A stretch of DNA of 64,000 nucleotides from [Phormidium] sp. LEGE 05292 (GTDB lineage: Bacteria; Cyanobacteriota; Cyanobacteriia; Cyanobacteriales; Aerosakkonemataceae). Below are positions 30,802-39,791 of this stretch, piece by piece (within the stretch, counting starts at the first letter, position 1; each line of letters begins with the position of its first letter). The stretch is from NCBI RefSeq assembly GCF_015207735.1, contig NZ_JADEWG010000006.1, forward strand, positions 33,187 to 97,186, read 5' to 3'. The position numbers were made by a program, and so were the translations under genes. The notes under the pieces were generated by a model that made no database searches, was not told the origin of the DNA, and saw only the letters and a program-made list of their open reading frames with translations.

Positions 30802-31722
30802 ATGTCTTCAGAAAATCGCTATACAGATTACGATCCTTGGGCTTGGTTATACAATGAATCGGAAGCACATTTAGCCTGTCGCCGCTTTATGCCCAGCTTA
30901 AAAAAATTGCTTTTACCACATCTTCCAAAAGGAGCAGAAATTCTCGATCTTTGTTGTGGTACGGGACAGTTAACTCAACAACTTCTGAGCGGAGGATATC
31001 GAGTTATTGGGCTAGATGGTTCGGAAAAAATGTTGCATTACGCTCGTGAAAATGCACCCAACTGTCAGTTCATTTTAGGTGATGCACGTTCCTTTGAATT
31101 TCCCTCAACTTTTGATGCGGTTATTTGCACTGATTCTGCTCTTAATCACATTATGAGTCTTGAGGAACTCAAAAGTGTTTTTCGTAATGTATATAATGTT
31201 CTCAAAGAGGATGGGTTATTTTTCTTTGATTTAGGTTTAGGAAAGCGGTATAGCAATATTCCCGTCAATGATGGCGAACTCAAAAATGAATATGCCTGGA
31301 CTGTTGGCGAAACCTATAATTCCGAAGAAAAAACAGGTACATTTACGATTACAATATTCCAGCCATCGCCAGAAAAAACTAACGAAAACTTGCCAAAACC
31401 TAGCTTTGATTTACCAGCAATAAAACGTTCAATTTACAATAATTTTTTGCGATTCGTTAAGCCAGCGACTTTATTACAGTTGGTTGACAAAAACTGGCAT
31501 TCCTCAAAAATTACTTTTTCAGTCAAGCCTTACTCTAAAGCAGAAGTTGAAGCTGCTTTAAAAGAAGTAGGATTTACCTCAGTTAAAGTCTACAATTTTA
31601 GATGTAAATCAGCCGCTTCTAAAGAAGATAAATATGCGTATTTTGTGGCTGAAAAATTACATAATGAATTGAGTTTCTTAGAAAGTAGACCTGAATTGAT
31701 CGGCGTAAATAATAAGATCTAA
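30802..31722 (+). CDS. Class I SAM-dependent methyltransferase
   Basis: 306 residues. The SAM-binding motif I is ILDLCCGTGQLTQ, with the acidic motif II residue at VIGLDGSEKM and a motif III-like stretch at FDAVICTDSALNHI. An AGGAG ribosome-binding site lies 8 nt before the ATG. It sits between the thioester reductase and the aminotransferase, so it is probably a tailoring enzyme of the pathway. Whether it methylates O, N or C, and whether it could act on the hydroxymalonyl unit, cannot be read from sequence; it is not of the FkbG family type as far as I can see. Confidence 0.88.
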   Translation: MSSENRYTDYDPWAWLYNESEAHLACRRFMPSLKKLLLPHLPKGAEILDLCCGTGQLTQQLLSGGYRVIGLDGSEKMLHYARENAPNCQFILGDARSFEFPSTFDAVICTDSALNHIMSLEELKSVFRNVYNVLKEDGLFFFDLGLGKRYSNIPVNDGELKNEYAWTVGETYNSEEKTGTFTITIFQPSPEKTNENLPKPSFDLPAIKRSIYNNFLRFVKPATLLQLVDKNWHSSKITFSVKPYSKAEVEAALKEVGFTSVKVYNFRCKSAASKEDKYAYFVAEKLHNELSFLESRPELIGVNNKI

Positions 31723-31813
31723 TACCAAATTTAGGTTACTCAATATTTAACTTGAATTAGCTTTTTTTGGGTTAATTTGAGGATTAAAAATTCTTGAATA
31801 AATAAGGGTAAAA

Positions 31814-33244
31814 ATGATGGTTAGTAGCAGCAAACAAATGACAAATTCGATCGCGCAAGCAACGTCTGATTTACGACAAAAGTATTTAGAGGCATTGAGC
31901 GATCGCTACACAAAACGCACAAAAACTTCCAAACAAATGACACAAACTTACCGCCCAGTTCTTGCCGATCCAAGGGTGTCGGAATGGTTTGATGTTCCTA
32001 CGAAAGAGATGTGTTATTTGATTGTCGGAAAAGAAGCTAGAGGTTCTCGAATTTGGGATATTGATGGCAATGAATACGTAGATATTATTATGGGATTTGG
32101 GGCAAATCTTTTAGGTCACAATCCACCATTAATTAAAGAAGCCCTTCACGAACAAATTGAAAAAGGAATTCAGTTAGGCCCACAATCGGAATTTGCTGGT
32201 GAAGTTGCCGCGTTGATTAGTGAACTGACGGGAATGGAGCGAGTTACTTTTAGTAATACCGGAACAGAAGCCGTGATGAGTGCAATTCGTTTAGCTCGAT
32301 CGGCAACCAAACGTTCTAAAATAGCTGTATTTTCCGGCTCTTATCACGGTCATTTTGATAGTACTCTTGCTCAAGCAGAAACACCAGAAAATCCTCATGC
32401 TGTTCCTATGTCAACGGGAATTTTACCAAGCATGGTTGAGGATGTTTTAGTTTTAAATTATGGAGATTTTCGCTCGCTAGAAATCATCAAAAATTATCGA
32501 GATGAATTAGCAGCTGTTTTAGTTGAACCAATACAAACTAGACAACCTAATTTACAACCTAAAGCGTTTTTACAAGAACTTAGACAAGTGACTGCTGAAT
32601 CGGAAATAGCTTTAATTTTTGATGAAATGGTAACGGGTTTTCGACTTCATTTAGGAGGCGCACAAGCTTGGTTTGGAATTGAGGCAGATATTGCTACCTA
32701 CGGTAAAGTGGTTGGGGGTGGAATGCCGATCGGAATCATCGCAGGTAAAGCAAATTACTTAGATCAAATTGATGGCGGTATGTGGAACTATGGAGATAAT
32801 TCTTTTCCTCAAGTAGAAAAGACATTTTTTGCTGGAACTCACTGCAAACATCCGCTATCAATGGCAGCTGCACGGGCAATTCTTCAATATTTAAAGAGTC
32901 AAGGCCCTACCCTTCAACAACAATTAAACCAACGTACATCCCAATATGTAGAACGATTAAATGTATTCTTTGAAGCTAGCCAGATGCCGATCCGCATGGC
33001 ACATTTTGGCTCATTTTTTGGCCCTGTATTGACAGAGGATGCTATTTTTTCGGATCTTCTTGTGATGAGTTTTAGCCTGTTACGTTATCACTTATTTGAA
33101 AAAGGAATTTTGCTGCGGGGAGAAGGAGGAGGTTTTTTATCTACTGCTCATACTGATGAAGACATTGACTGCATTATTGAAGCCATGAAAAATAGCATCA
33201 TTGAATTAAAAGAAGCAGGCTTTTTTCTTCATTTTAAAACTTGA
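31814..33244 (+). CDS. Class III PLP aminotransferase (glutamate-1-semialdehyde aminomutase-like)
   Basis: 476 residues with an extended N terminus. The fold-type I landmarks are SNTGTEAVMSAIRLAR, SGSYHGH, IFDEMVTGFR (PLP-ring Asp) and Lys298 in YGKVVGGGMP (Schiff-base lysine). GSA-aminomutase-like aminotransferases next to NRPS thioester reductases are known from myxochelin B biosynthesis, where they aminate the released aldehyde. Here the same pair is separated only by a methyltransferase, so I infer a terminal primary amine on the product. AAGGG lies 5 nt before the ATG. Confidence 0.9.
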   Translation: MMVSSSKQMTNSIAQATSDLRQKYLEALSDRYTKRTKTSKQMTQTYRPVLADPRVSEWFDVPTKEMCYLIVGKEARGSRIWDIDGNEYVDIIMGFGANLLGHNPPLIKEALHEQIEKGIQLGPQSEFAGEVAALISELTGMERVTFSNTGTEAVMSAIRLARSATKRSKIAVFSGSYHGHFDSTLAQAETPENPHAVPMSTGILPSMVEDVLVLNYGDFRSLEIIKNYRDELAAVLVEPIQTRQPNLQPKAFLQELRQVTAESEIALIFDEMVTGFRLHLGGAQAWFGIEADIATYGKVVGGGMPIGIIAGKANYLDQIDGGMWNYGDNSFPQVEKTFFAGTHCKHPLSMAAARAILQYLKSQGPTLQQQLNQRTSQYVERLNVFFEASQMPIRMAHFGSFFGPVLTEDAIFSDLLVMSFSLLRYHLFEKGILLRGEGGGFLSTAHTDEDIDCIIEAMKNSIIELKEAGFFLHFKT

Positions 33245-33351
33245 AACTATGTAATTTTTTGCAGTGTTATCTATTAGTCCATCATACTGATGTTACATAG
33301 GTCAGCAGGGCTATTAATTAATCAAATACATTTACAAACCTTGCCCTCATA

Positions 33352-33825
33352 ATGACCAAAGATGCTTTACCGGATCGACTTTATTTACTCGCTCCTTGGG
33401 ACTTACCGATCGAGCAACAATTGAGTGAAGCAAACGAAGCAAAATTGCGCCAAGCACTCCAACAATTGTTGCAAGCTTTAAATTGCTCATCCTCTCAAGA
33501 AGCGTTGAATATCATTATCCAAGAATTAGCCAATCTCGATATCAGTCATGTATTTACAGCTTCGGTTTCTTATACTCAAACCTCTTTAAAACCTTGGGAA
33601 GTTGAAGATTTCAACAACTATTTTAAATTGATGCACGTACAAACTAAAGAACCAGAAATTTGTGTAATTTGGACTCTTTTCGTTGCCTATCGAACTTTTC
33701 TCAGCCTCGATGAATCCGGCAGTAACTTTGATGCGATTCAAGTCGAGTATTTGAAGGAAGGATTTAGACAGTATGCTTATTTGCTGGCAAGAGTTTTCAG
33801 TATAAGTTTGGAGGAAATCAAATGA
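33352..33825 (+). CDS. Uncharacterised protein, first of an overlapping pair
   Basis: I do not recognise this 157-residue protein. It is soluble, mostly helical by composition, with no signal peptide, membrane segment or cysteine pair. It ends ISLEEIK and overlaps the next gene by 4 bp (ATGA), so the two are probably translated together and may form a complex. It lies in line with the biosynthetic genes after a 107-bp gap and before the iron-chelate importer, which suggests a pathway-linked role that cannot be named from sequence. Confidence 0.82.
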   Translation: MTKDALPDRLYLLAPWDLPIEQQLSEANEAKLRQALQQLLQALNCSSSQEALNIIIQELANLDISHVFTASVSYTQTSLKPWEVEDFNNYFKLMHVQTKEPEICVIWTLFVAYRTFLSLDESGSNFDAIQVEYLKEGFRQYAYLLARVFSISLEEIK

Positions 33826-34415
33826 CTAAGACTAAAATGATGACGAAAGATGAAATACTCCCAATTTGGGAAGGATTCCACTGGATATTTTTTGCTTATA
33901 TTCAGGGTTTAATTATCTGTTTGCGTCGTTTTGAAATTAATATCGCAGCGGGTGATTTTCAACAAGCTCAAATTGAACTGGAAACAGCAACTAATTTAAT
34001 GTTGGCATCTGGAGCGGCAATGGAACTTGCGGGAAGTTTCGGTAAGCATGAGTATGAAATTTTAATTCGTCCTGATATGATGCCTCCTAACGTTCAATCG
34101 GACAATTTTAGTGGGTTAATGTCTTGGGATCATGCTTTATTAATCAAGATCTGGAAAAGACTTAGCCCAGTTTTTGAAACGCTTCCTGCTGTACTTTATC
34201 CTCAACATAATCGATTTGTTGCTGCTTATATTACCTTGTCTACCTCCCACACAGCAGTTTGTAAAAAGTTTGGCGGTGATGAGACAGGAAGTTTGCGATG
34301 TAATAAGACTTCGGCAGTGAGTAAGTTAGAAAATTTTGCAGACCATCGCTTGAAGCTAATCGATCCGAATCATCGAGTTACTGGTGGTTGTCCGTTTCCT
34401 TCAAGTCGAGTTTAG
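33822..34415 (+). CDS. Uncharacterised protein, second of an overlapping pair
   Basis: I do not recognise this 197-residue protein. The N-terminal half is aromatic and hydrophobic (EGFHWIFFAYIQGLIICLRRFE) and could be a buried helix or a membrane-touching segment; the middle has a long amphipathic helix. The C-terminal third has several His residues and a conserved-looking stretch LRCNKTSAVSKLENFADHRL. Its start overlaps the stop of the preceding gene. Alternative start ATGs lie at codons 6 and 7. Position suggests linkage to product assembly or handling, but no function is assigned. Confidence 0.82.
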   Translation: MTKTKMMTKDEILPIWEGFHWIFFAYIQGLIICLRRFEINIAAGDFQQAQIELETATNLMLASGAAMELAGSFGKHEYEILIRPDMMPPNVQSDNFSGLMSWDHALLIKIWKRLSPVFETLPAVLYPQHNRFVAAYITLSTSHTAVCKKFGGDETGSLRCNKTSAVSKLENFADHRLKLIDPNHRVTGGCPFPSSRV

Positions 34416-35104
34416 AAATGGCGATCGCCAATTAAGATTATCAAGTATTGAAATGATTCAAAACGTACTAGAATCTCCAAATCTGTAGTCAATTAATACA
34501 GCTAATTTCTGATAGATGATAACTAAACAAACTTCAAAATCTTGGATTATTTTCCTTAAACCAAATGCTGGTGGCAAGATCGAGAGTTCAGCTACGACGA
34601 GTTGAAAGCTTGACAAGACCAAACAAATCCTAAACTATTCATTAACGGGCTGTTAGTAATCAAGCGGCAGATTTTTGTATTCAATTTTTGCTCAGGAGTA
34701 TTGCACCAAATAATTTAAAAAATTTTGCAATAAAACTTTTGTATAATAAGTAATTATTTGCAATAGTTAAATTTTAATAAAAAACGAATAACTTCAAATT
34801 CTGTTCTTAAAATGCTGAGTTTGCTAGCGTAAAATCTTTATGTTCAAATTTAAAAGCGATGAAAAAATAATTTAAACTCCTGAACAATGGGTATTGACAT
34901 TTAGAAACAATCGTTTTAAGTTATCCAATTAGGTGACAATTATTTGCAACTATAGGCTAAAAAGTGCATTGCTCAGAGCGATCGCACATATAGCTTGTTT
35001 GTCAGCAATATGTGCATTGTGGGGAAGAGACTTAGGGCATGAGCATTTCTAGCTTTTGTTTAGAACAAGGTAATTGGCAAGAGGGTAAGTTTCAGAAATA
35101 GAGT
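34416..35104. other. 689-bp non-coding stretch between biosynthetic and transport genes
   Basis: No credible gene on either strand; the longest in-frame starts give fewer than about 20 codons. It is AT-rich around 34690-34880, has a hairpin (GCACATAT 34984-34991 with ATATGTGC 35008-35015), two ATTATTTGCAA motifs (34753, 34939) and one candidate promoter, listed separately. Probably the control region of the importer. Confidence 0.7.
34894..34922 (+). promoter_or_regulatory. Candidate sigma-70-type promoter for the importer operon
   Basis: TTGACA at 34894-34899, 17-nt spacer, TAAGTT at 34917-34922, about 180 bp before the ATPase start. The -35 is consensus, the -10 is weak. No convincing Fur box was found beside it. 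Confidence 0.3.
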
Positions 35105-35935
35105 ATGACAGAAACTTCATTTCCTATATTAACGGCAAGAAAATTAACCCTGGCATATCAGGGAAACTCGATTGTTAATGAATTAGATTTAGCAATTCCA
35201 TCGGGGAAAGTTACAGTACTTATCGGCCCAAATGGATGTGGTAAATCTACTTTGTTGAAAGGATTGGCAAGATTACTAAAACCAAAAGTCGGGACAGTTT
35301 ATTTAAATAGCGTTTCGCTCGCTAAATTACCTACAAAAAAGATTGCCAAAGACTTAGGCATTCTCCCCCAAAATCCCATTCCTCCAGAGGGTTTAACTGT
35401 CCGAGAATTAGTCGTGCAAGGACGCTATCCTCATCAAACTTGGCTACAACAATGGTCTTCTGAAGATGAACAGATAACGGAACAAGCTTTGTTAACTACG
35501 GGAATGATAGAGCTTGCCGATCGTCCATTAAATACCCTTTCTGGTGGACAACGACAAAGAGCTTGGATTGCAATGGCTTTAGCTCAGAATACTGATATTT
35601 TACTTTTAGATGAACCAACAACTTTCCTCGATCTGGCACATCAAGTCGAGTTACTAGATTTACTTTGTGAGCTTAACCAAAGAAGGGGACGTACTATTGT
35701 CATGGTATTACATGATTTAAATCAAGCTTGCCGCTATGCAGATTATTTAGTAGTAATCCGAAATGGAGAAGTTTATACTCATGGCATTCCCGAAGTAGTA
35801 ATTACGGAAACAACTATTAAAGAAGTGTTTGGTTTAGAAAGTCAAATTATCAGCGATCCAGTAACAGGAACTCCTTTATGTATTCCGCTAAGTCGGCGAT
35901 TCCCGCAAAGATCCCTTCGGGAATCGCGTTATTAG
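35105..35935 (+). CDS. Iron-chelate ABC transporter ATP-binding protein (FecE/FepC family)
   Basis: 276 residues. Walker [10 protein letters not shown] (about 42-50), Q-loop ILPQNP, signature LSGGQRQR, Walker B ILLLDEP and the switch histidine in VLHDLNQA are all intact. The RYPHQ stretch after the Q-loop is typical of FepC/FhuC ATPases for siderophore, heme or cobalamin uptake. Two FecCD permeases follow at once. The last ten residues ([10 protein letters not shown]) are encoded by a perfect inverted repeat, so the native C terminus was probably extended or replaced by a repeat insertion. Confidence 0.94.
   Translation: MTETSFPILTARKLTLAYQGNSIVNELDLAIPSGKVTVLIGPNGCGKSTLLKGLARLLKPKVGTVYLNSVSLAKLPTKKIAKDLGILPQNPIPPEGLTVRELVVQGRYPHQTWLQQWSSEDEQITEQALLTTGMIELADRPLNTLSGGQRQRAWIAMALAQNTDILLLDEPTTFLDLAHQVELLDLLCELNQRRGRTIVMVLHDLNQACRYADYLVVIRNGEVYTHGIPEVVITETTIKEVFGLESQIISDPVTGTPLCIPLSRRFPQRSLRESRY
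35896..35927. repeat. Inverted repeat inside the 3' end of the ATPase gene
   Basis: GCGATTCCC (35896-35904) and GGGAATCGC (35919-35927), 14-nt loop, ending 6 nt before the stop codon at 35933. It has the form of a small REP-like hairpin and may also slow or partly end transcription between ATPase and permease. Confidence 0.75.
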
Positions 35936-35965
35936 ATAAAATATTTGATTTTGACATTTAGCATA

Positions 35966-36988
35966 ATGACTTCAATTCCATCAGTTTTTGGAAAATCTAC
36001 AATACAATTGTTGTGGTTTGGACTAATATTAAGTGCGATCGTCTTACTGATTTGTTTGATTTACAGTATTACTTTGGGAGCCAAAGATATTCCGCTGCAA
36101 ACTATACTTGAATCCTTTATCAGATTTGACAATTCCTTCGATCATCTGATAATTCAAACTATGCGATTGCCGCGATCGCTAATAGCAATTGCTGTAGGAG
36201 CAGCACTGGCAGTATCAGGAGCATTAATGCAGGGTTTAACTCGCAATCCCTTAGCTGAGACAGGCATTTTAGGAATTGAAGCGGGAGGTGCCTTAGCAGT
36301 TGTAATCGTCTTGTTTATATTCGGCAGTTCATCGCTAACCTTATATGCAACTGTGGCATTTCTGGGTGCGGCGATCGCAGCAGTATCAGTATATGGTTTA
36401 GGAACATTGGGGCGCGGAGGTGCTACACCATTAAACTTGACAGTGGCAGGAGCTGCAATGACTGCATTTATTTCTTCCATCACCACTGGGATTTTAATTG
36501 TGAGTCAACGCACTTTAGAAGAAATTCGATTTTGGTTAGCAGGATCTCTTGCGGGAAGAGATCTTAATTTATTTCTTCAACTTTTGCCGTTTATGGCGAT
36601 CGGTTTGTTGTTAGCATTACTGCTTGGTAAACAAATCACAATTCTAAGTTTAGGAGAAGATGTCGCCAAAGGTTTAGGTCAACAAACAGTTTGGATTAAA
36701 ATATTAACTGCAATCAGCGTAGTGTTATTAGCAGGTAGTTCTGTAGCGATCGCAGGACCGATCGGTTTTATTGGGTTAGTAGTACCCCATATAGTGCGCT
36801 TTTTCATCAAAACAGATTATTGCTGGATTTTACCTTACTCGGCATTGTTAGGAGCAATTTTGTTATTAGTGTCAGATATTGCGGCGCGAACATTACTTAA
36901 ACCGCAAGAACTTCCAGTGGGTGTGATGACGGCGCTCGTTGGTGCGCCTGTGTTTGTCTATTTGGCAAAATCGAAGGTGAAACGATGA
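35966..36988 (+). CDS. Iron-chelate ABC transporter permease (FecCD family), subunit 1
   Basis: About 340 residues with the roughly ten hydrophobic helices expected for FecCD. Family landmarks: LRLPRSLIAIAVGAALAVSG near the first third, GLTRNPLAETGILGI, the coupling-helix region around GLGQQ, and GPIGFIGLVVPH. It works in the inner membrane with the upstream ATPase and the next permease. The in-frame TTG at 35945 would add seven residues; I prefer the ATG at 35966. The stop overlaps the next start by 4 bp (ATGA). Confidence 0.93.
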   Translation: MTSIPSVFGKSTIQLLWFGLILSAIVLLICLIYSITLGAKDIPLQTILESFIRFDNSFDHLIIQTMRLPRSLIAIAVGAALAVSGALMQGLTRNPLAETGILGIEAGGALAVVIVLFIFGSSSLTLYATVAFLGAAIAAVSVYGLGTLGRGGATPLNLTVAGAAMTAFISSITTGILIVSQRTLEEIRFWLAGSLAGRDLNLFLQLLPFMAIGLLLALLLGKQITILSLGEDVAKGLGQQTVWIKILTAISVVLLAGSSVAIAGPIGFIGLVVPHIVRFFIKTDYCWILPYSALLGAILLLVSDIAARTLLKPQELPVGVMTALVGAPVFVYLAKSKVKR

Positions 36989-38013
36989 AAAATCGCTTGC
37001 TAGTTCGCTCTCCAATTATTTCATTTTGGGTCGATCGACGCTTACCTTTGCTATTACTAATTTTGGTAATATTTTCTCTGGCTGCGATTGTTTTGAATCT
37101 TTATCAAGGAGAATATCCGATCGCAATTATTGACATTATCAAAACTTTATTGGGTATTGATACAGGCAATTCCGCTCATGCCTTTATCATTTACACTCTG
37201 CGATTACCTAGAACCTTAATTGCCTTTATGGTGGGAGTAGCACTTTCCCTGTCTGGCACAATTTTTCAAGGTTTAACGCGCAATGTTTTAGCCGATCCAA
37301 GTATTATCGGAATTAATGCAGGAGCGAGTCTGGTAGCTGTTGCGGTAATTGTGTTATTTCCAGGGACACCTGTTTATACATTACCGATCGCTGCCTTCGT
37401 CGGTGCATCATTTATCGCCATGTTAATTTATAGTTTGGCATGGAATGGAGGAACCTCTCCTACATTACTAATTTTGTTGGGTATTGGCTTATCTGCGATC
37501 GCTAGTGCTTTTACTAGTTTAATGATTACCTTTGGCTCTATTTATGATGTCAGTCAAGCATTAGTTTGGTTAGCCGGAAGTTTGTATGGTAGCACTTGGG
37601 AGCAGTTTTTTTCTTTGCTTCCCTGGATTATGGTGGGTGTTCCGATCGCACTTTCCCTATCCCGTCAAATTAATGTACTGAACTTAGGCGATGAAGTAGC
37701 AAAAGGTTTAGGTAGTCGAGTGGAATGGCAGCGAGGATTACTCGTTTTAGTTGCAGTTGCCCTTGCTGGAGCGGCTGTTGCTACCGCAGGTACGATCGCC
37801 TTTGTCGGACTGATTGCACCTCACGCAGGACGGCAAATAATTGGGACGAATCATCAAAATTTGTTACCTGTTACGGCTCTTTTAGGCGGATTGTTAGTGA
37901 CTCTTGCTGATTTAGTAGGCAGAATTCTCTTTGCTCCGATCGAGCTTTCCTGTGGTGTGATTACAGCTGCGATCGGTGCACCGTTCTTTATTTATCTGCT
38001 GATTCGCAATTAA
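36985..38013 (+). CDS. Iron-chelate ABC transporter permease (FecCD family), subunit 2
   Basis: 342 residues, about ten membrane helices. Shows the family pattern LRLPRTLIAFMVG, GTIFQGLTRNVLADPSIIGI, LGDEVAKGLGSR (coupling loop) and TIAFVGLIAPHAGR. Pairs with the preceding permease as a heterodimer. Translationally coupled through a 4-bp overlap. No periplasmic binding protein or TonB-dependent receptor follows; mobile-element sequence begins within 100 bp, so the importer may have lost genes on this side. Confidence 0.93.
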   Translation: MKNRLLVRSPIISFWVDRRLPLLLLILVIFSLAAIVLNLYQGEYPIAIIDIIKTLLGIDTGNSAHAFIIYTLRLPRTLIAFMVGVALSLSGTIFQGLTRNVLADPSIIGINAGASLVAVAVIVLFPGTPVYTLPIAAFVGASFIAMLIYSLAWNGGTSPTLLILLGIGLSAIASAFTSLMITFGSIYDVSQALVWLAGSLYGSTWEQFFSLLPWIMVGVPIALSLSRQINVLNLGDEVAKGLGSRVEWQRGLLVLVAVALAGAAVATAGTIAFVGLIAPHAGRQIIGTNHQNLLPVTALLGGLLVTLADLVGRILFAPIELSCGVITAAIGAPFFIYLLIRN

Positions 38014-38086
38014 TTGGACTTTGGACAAAAGAAAAGTTGTTTTGCGACTGTATAACGCGAAGTAATTATAATTAATAATTGTAGCG

Positions 38087-38204
38087 AACTGCAAACATAA
38101 ACGCTTCAAACTGCAAACAAGGCAATTTTGAAACCACATTAACTGCAAATAAGAGGGGTATATAAACCACATTATTTGCAAATGAAACCAGATTAACTGC
38201 AAAC
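38087..38204 (+). repeat. Array of five TGCAAA motifs at near-integral helical spacing
   Basis: Motifs AACTGCAAAC (38087), AACTGCAAAC (38109), AACTGCAAAT (38141), ATTTGCAAAT (38174) and AACTGCAAAC (38195), all on +. Start-to-start distances are 22, 32, 33 and 21 bp, close to two or three helical turns. Three copies share a longer AAACCASATTA prefix. The array resembles a multi-site protein-binding region, such as a transposon end. Confidence 0.75.
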
Positions 38205-38213
38205 AAACCACAA

Positions 38214-38232
38214 TATAGCGCTACGCGCTATA
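38214..38232. repeat. Short hairpin TATAGCGC-TAC-GCGCTATA
   Basis: Perfect 8-bp stem with a 3-nt loop directly after the TGCAAA array. A GC-rich palindrome of the kind repeated in cyanobacterial intergenic DNA. Confidence 0.7.
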
Positions 38233-38289
38233 GTTAGGACAAAAGTATGATAAGATGCACTAATAGTTAGCGGAAAATAGTTACTGGAG

Positions 38290-38321
38290 TTTAGACATCG
38301 CACCTGCGTGCGATGTCTAAA
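38290..38321. repeat. Hairpin with perfect 13-bp stem
   Basis: TTTAGACATCGCA (38290-38302) pairs with TGCGATGTCTAAA (38309-38321), 6-nt loop. Too symmetrical for a simple terminator and lacks a T-tract; likely a dispersed palindromic repeat. Confidence 0.75.
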
Positions 38322-38358
38322 CAGGGAATACCAAACGGAATCACTCAGTAGTTAGGTG

Positions 38359-39791
38359 ATACCAATTCTCTGTAAAGATGCGCTTAATAAAAAAGGTAAA
38401 GTTGAAAATACTTTTGCTAAAAAAGGGAATGATAATCAATCTATTTTTCCGAGAGTTCGCTGCGCTCCCTCTCAGAAAAATAGATGGTCAAAAATGATAA
38501 GTTCGCCCCAATTATAGAAACGCTTTTACTTGCAAATTTCCCCAATAAAAGGTTAAATCTAGGCTGGAAAGTGTTAATTTAAGCTAATCCGCTGAGAACT
38601 AATTTTTGCGAAAATTGTCACTTAAGGATGTTGATTTGCTCAACTTAAACCCAGGACAGCGTTAGTAATGAAATTCCAGCCAGTTAATGAACTGATAGCT
38701 GCTGGTGTAATTTCTTCGAGTGCCTTTTTCAAAGAAGAGCGTAATTCATCAAGACAATGGCAGTTGTGCCATTTTAATTGCGCTTTTAAGTGTTCCCAAA
38801 ATCTTTCTATCGGATTAAGTTCTGGTGAATAAGCAGGTTGAAAAATCGGGATGATATTTTCCGGCCAATCCAGCATTGATGACTGATGTATTTTTCCTTG
38901 ATCCATTTGCATAATGATTAAACTATCTGCATATTTAGCCGATACCAATTTAATAAATTCTTGGAAACAACTACTATCTAGATGCGAGAACTCGTAGAAT
39001 AAACTATCTCCTGTTAACGGTTCTACTACTCCGTAAAGATAAAAATTATCTCGTTTCCATTGCACTGGTCTTATCGGCTTAACTCCTGTTAGCGTTAGCA
39101 TCCGTCCTGGTATTGTTTGTAGACCAAGCCTAGTTTCATCTTGGCATAAGTACTTAATCTTTTCTCCAGGAATTGCGAATTCTTTTAATGCTTTTACGGC
39201 TAATGATAAGTTTTTTTAAAATGCTCTTCTGCTTGGGGATGCTGCTTTTTATTGCTGGGTCTGGGTACTTTTAATTTAGCTTTTAGCCGATAACGCACCA
39301 GCTTATGAACTGTTTTATAGGCTGCTTTCACCCCTGCGTCTTTCTCTAACCACTCCCGAACTTCCACATAGCTCTTAAATCCCTGTGGCTGTTGTAATTT
39401 TTCTTTGAGTCTTTCTACTATTTCTGCTGGTACTATTGCTTTGTTTCCTGGTGGGTGTGACATTTTTAATAATGCTTTTACCCCGCCTTTTTTGTACAAG
39501 CTTACCCATCTGGTAATTGTTGCTTCATCCCGGTGCAGCCGCTTGGCTAATTCTTTCCGGCCTTTTACTTCCCCTCGTTTTAGCCAGTACAGCATTAGCA
39601 ACCTTTCCTTGCCACTACCTGTTGAGTTAGCTTTCAACCGCTTCTCTAATTCCTCCGCCGTTTCTGTTATGCTTACGAACAATGTGCGAGCCATACTGAT
39701 ACCGCTTCACCCTATTTCCTCATTTTTAGCTTAAGGCATCAATCAAAAAGGCATCCCAATTATTAAGCGCATTGTTACAGAGAATTGGTAT
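38359..39791 (-). mobile_element. IS630-family insertion sequence, 1.43 kb
   Basis: Bounded by 30-bp inverted repeats 38359-38388 and 39762-39791 with only two mismatches (outer sequence ATACCAATTCTCTGTAA). TA occurs at the outer border on both sides, as expected for IS630/Tc1-mariner insertion at TA. One transposase lies inside on the - strand in two frames. About 250 bp of non-coding DNA precede IRL on the left side and include a 16-bp-arm hairpin (38440-38455 with 38469-38484, one G-T pair). The element abuts an IS4-family remnant on the right. Confidence 0.92.
38640..39694 (-). CDS. IS630-family transposase in two frames joined by a -1 shift at A7
   Basis: Frame 1 (39694 to 39200) encodes the N-terminal helix-turn-helix region (ELAKRLHRDEATITRW). 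The DDE domain is in the -1 frame and its downstream part runs to 38640 (MQMDQGKIH, then AYSPELNPIERFWEHLK with the catalytic Glu). The two join at seven As on the coding strand (39217-39211): a -1 slip there gives a continuous protein through EFAIPGEKIKYLCQDETRLG, restoring the first catalytic Asp. Either this is programmed frameshifting, known in many IS families, or a single-base lesion. The otherwise intact ORFs and intact inverted repeats favour the first. Confidence 0.85.

Noticed and set aside
31814..33244. Aminotransferase as housekeeping HemL
   Set aside because: Position after the thioester reductase and the extended N terminus favour a pathway role, though the family similarity is real.
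34741..34765. AT-rich partial palindrome resembling a Fur box near the importer
   Set aside because: Only about half of the 19 consensus positions match, no better than AT-rich background.
38087..38204. Regular repeats considered as a CRISPR array
   Set aside because: Motifs are about 10 bp, spacers 11-23 bp and uneven, and no cas genes are present.
38425..38445. GATAATCAAT, like a Fur half-site
   Set aside because: Lies inside the IS630 element and beside its hairpin, not at a promoter.
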